A DNA stretch of 5,813 nt from Acidimicrobiaceae bacterium (GTDB lineage: Bacteria > Actinomycetota > Acidimicrobiia > Acidimicrobiales > Salinilacustritrichaceae). The notes beneath the pieces are model-generated. The model had not been told where the DNA came from, ran no database searches, and worked only from the letters and a program-made list of their open reading frames with translations. The DNA is taken from the NCBI GenBank assembly GCA_003476595.1, contig DMTU01000198.1:29046-34858 (forward strand), in the 5' to 3' direction. Positions 5,371 through 5,813 of this stretch are shown in pieces. Numbering within the stretch: the first letter of the stretch is position 1; each line of letters opens with the position of its first letter. The position numbers and the translations under genes are program-made.

Positions 5371-5813
5371 GTCGACCTGCCCTCCGGTGATGCACCACTG
5401 CTGGCGCGCACCCTCCGGCGATGCGCCAAGAAGCGGCCGACGAGCTCGTCGGCTTGCTCCGAGGTCCACTCGACCGCAGGCCACCCACGACCGGCGCGCA
5501 CCCGTCCGGCGTACTCCACGATCGCATCCGGCACGGGCTCGACGTAGCCCAGCGAGCGCAGCGCGCCCTCGCGGACCAGGAACGGGACGAAGACGGCATC
5601 GGCCAGGGTCGGCACGGCGCCCGCGAGCCACGGCCCGTCGTCGAGCCACCGCGACACCTCCTCCAACGCATCGGACAGCGCCGCCGAGGCCGTGGCGATG
5701 CGTTCGTCGTCGACGCCGTAGTACACGCCGATCATCGGTGCGAACACGTCCGTGTCGATCCGACGAACGCGCTCGCGCACGAGCGCGGCGATCTCGTCGT
5801 CACGAGGCAGCAA
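5367..5813 (-). CDS. Glutathione S-transferase family protein, C-terminal part only (GST-3, partial)
   Basis: The frame is open to the right edge, so the start and the thioredoxin-like half lie outside the window; the leftmost readable codon TTG is internal and not a start. The 148 visible residues are mostly helical and look like a GST C-terminal domain: ALSDALEEVSRWLDDGPWLAGAVPTLADAVFVPFL (46-80 of the visible part), with the W-L-A-G turn and the N-capping box T-L-A-D (69-72), then a final helix and an Arg/Ser-rich tail. It lacks the long C-terminal extension of GST-1 and GST-2 and so appears to be of a more ordinary GST type. Its stop overlaps the gshB start as GTGA, placing it in the same operon upstream of gshB. 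Without the N-terminal half, glutathione binding cannot be judged. Confidence 0.75.
   Translation of the reverse strand: MLPRDDEIAALVRERVRRIDTDVFAPMIGVYYGVDDERIATASAALSDALEEVSRWLDDGPWLAGAVPTLADAVFVPFLVREGALRSLGYVEPVPDAIVEYAGRVRAGRGWPAVEWTSEQADELVGRFLAHRRRVRASSGASPEGRST
5380..5385 (-). promoter_or_regulatory. Ribosome binding site that decides the gshB start
   Basis: On the minus strand GGAGGG is followed by 9 bases and then GTG 5370, which also forms a GTGA overlap with the stop of GST-3. The next in-frame ATG (5364) is too far from this site to be preferred. Confidence 0.65.

Noticed and set aside
3206..5671. A single 821-aa fusion ending in GST-2
   Set aside because: The part upstream of base 4387 is out of frame with gshB and reads as Arg/Pro-rich nonsense. 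GST-2 has its own ATG with a GGAGGA site.
5811..5813. TTG as the start of GST-3
   Set aside because: It is the last complete codon before the window edge and lies inside a GST C-terminal domain, so the gene must begin further right.

Overview
The window is about 70% GC, has almost no AT-rich stretches, and carries long spurious antisense frames in nearly every gene. Together with the TetR type (an N-terminal DGRRLRRERN block), a formylglycine-generating enzyme of actinobacterial type, and a possible F420-oxidoreductase-like start at the left edge, this suggests a high-GC actinomycete, perhaps Acidimicrobiia. That placement is an inference from protein style, not a computed result.

Layout, left to right. 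Positions 1-23 hold the first codons of a minus-strand gene that runs off the left edge. A divergent intergenic stretch (24-127) follows. A plus-strand crotonase-family gene (128-553) has its whole catalytic middle missing. From 568 to the right edge everything is on the minus strand and reads right to left: the C-terminal part of a glutathione S-transferase (GST-3, cut by the edge), glutathione synthetase gshB, a long GST (GST-2), a TetR-family regulator, a formylglycine-generating enzyme (FGE), and a second long GST (GST-1). The crotonase remnant and GST-1 converge with only 14 bases between their stops.

The minus-strand genes look like one operon. GST-3/gshB overlap as GTGA, gshB/GST-2 as ATGA, and GST-2/tetR by 8 bases. 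tetR to FGE is separated by 98 bases with no clear promoter, and FGE to GST-1 by 10 bases, with the GST-1 ribosome binding site overlapping the FGE stop. The operon promoter lies outside the window to the right.

The theme of the cluster is glutathione: one enzyme makes it and three proteins of the GST fold presumably use it, under a local TetR regulator that probably senses a substrate or product. This is unexpected if the host is an actinomycete, because that phylum normally relies on mycothiol. The FGE, with both active-site cysteines intact, has no sulfatase partner in the window, and its place between GST genes is the least explained feature. No RNA genes, insertion sequences or CRISPR arrays were seen.
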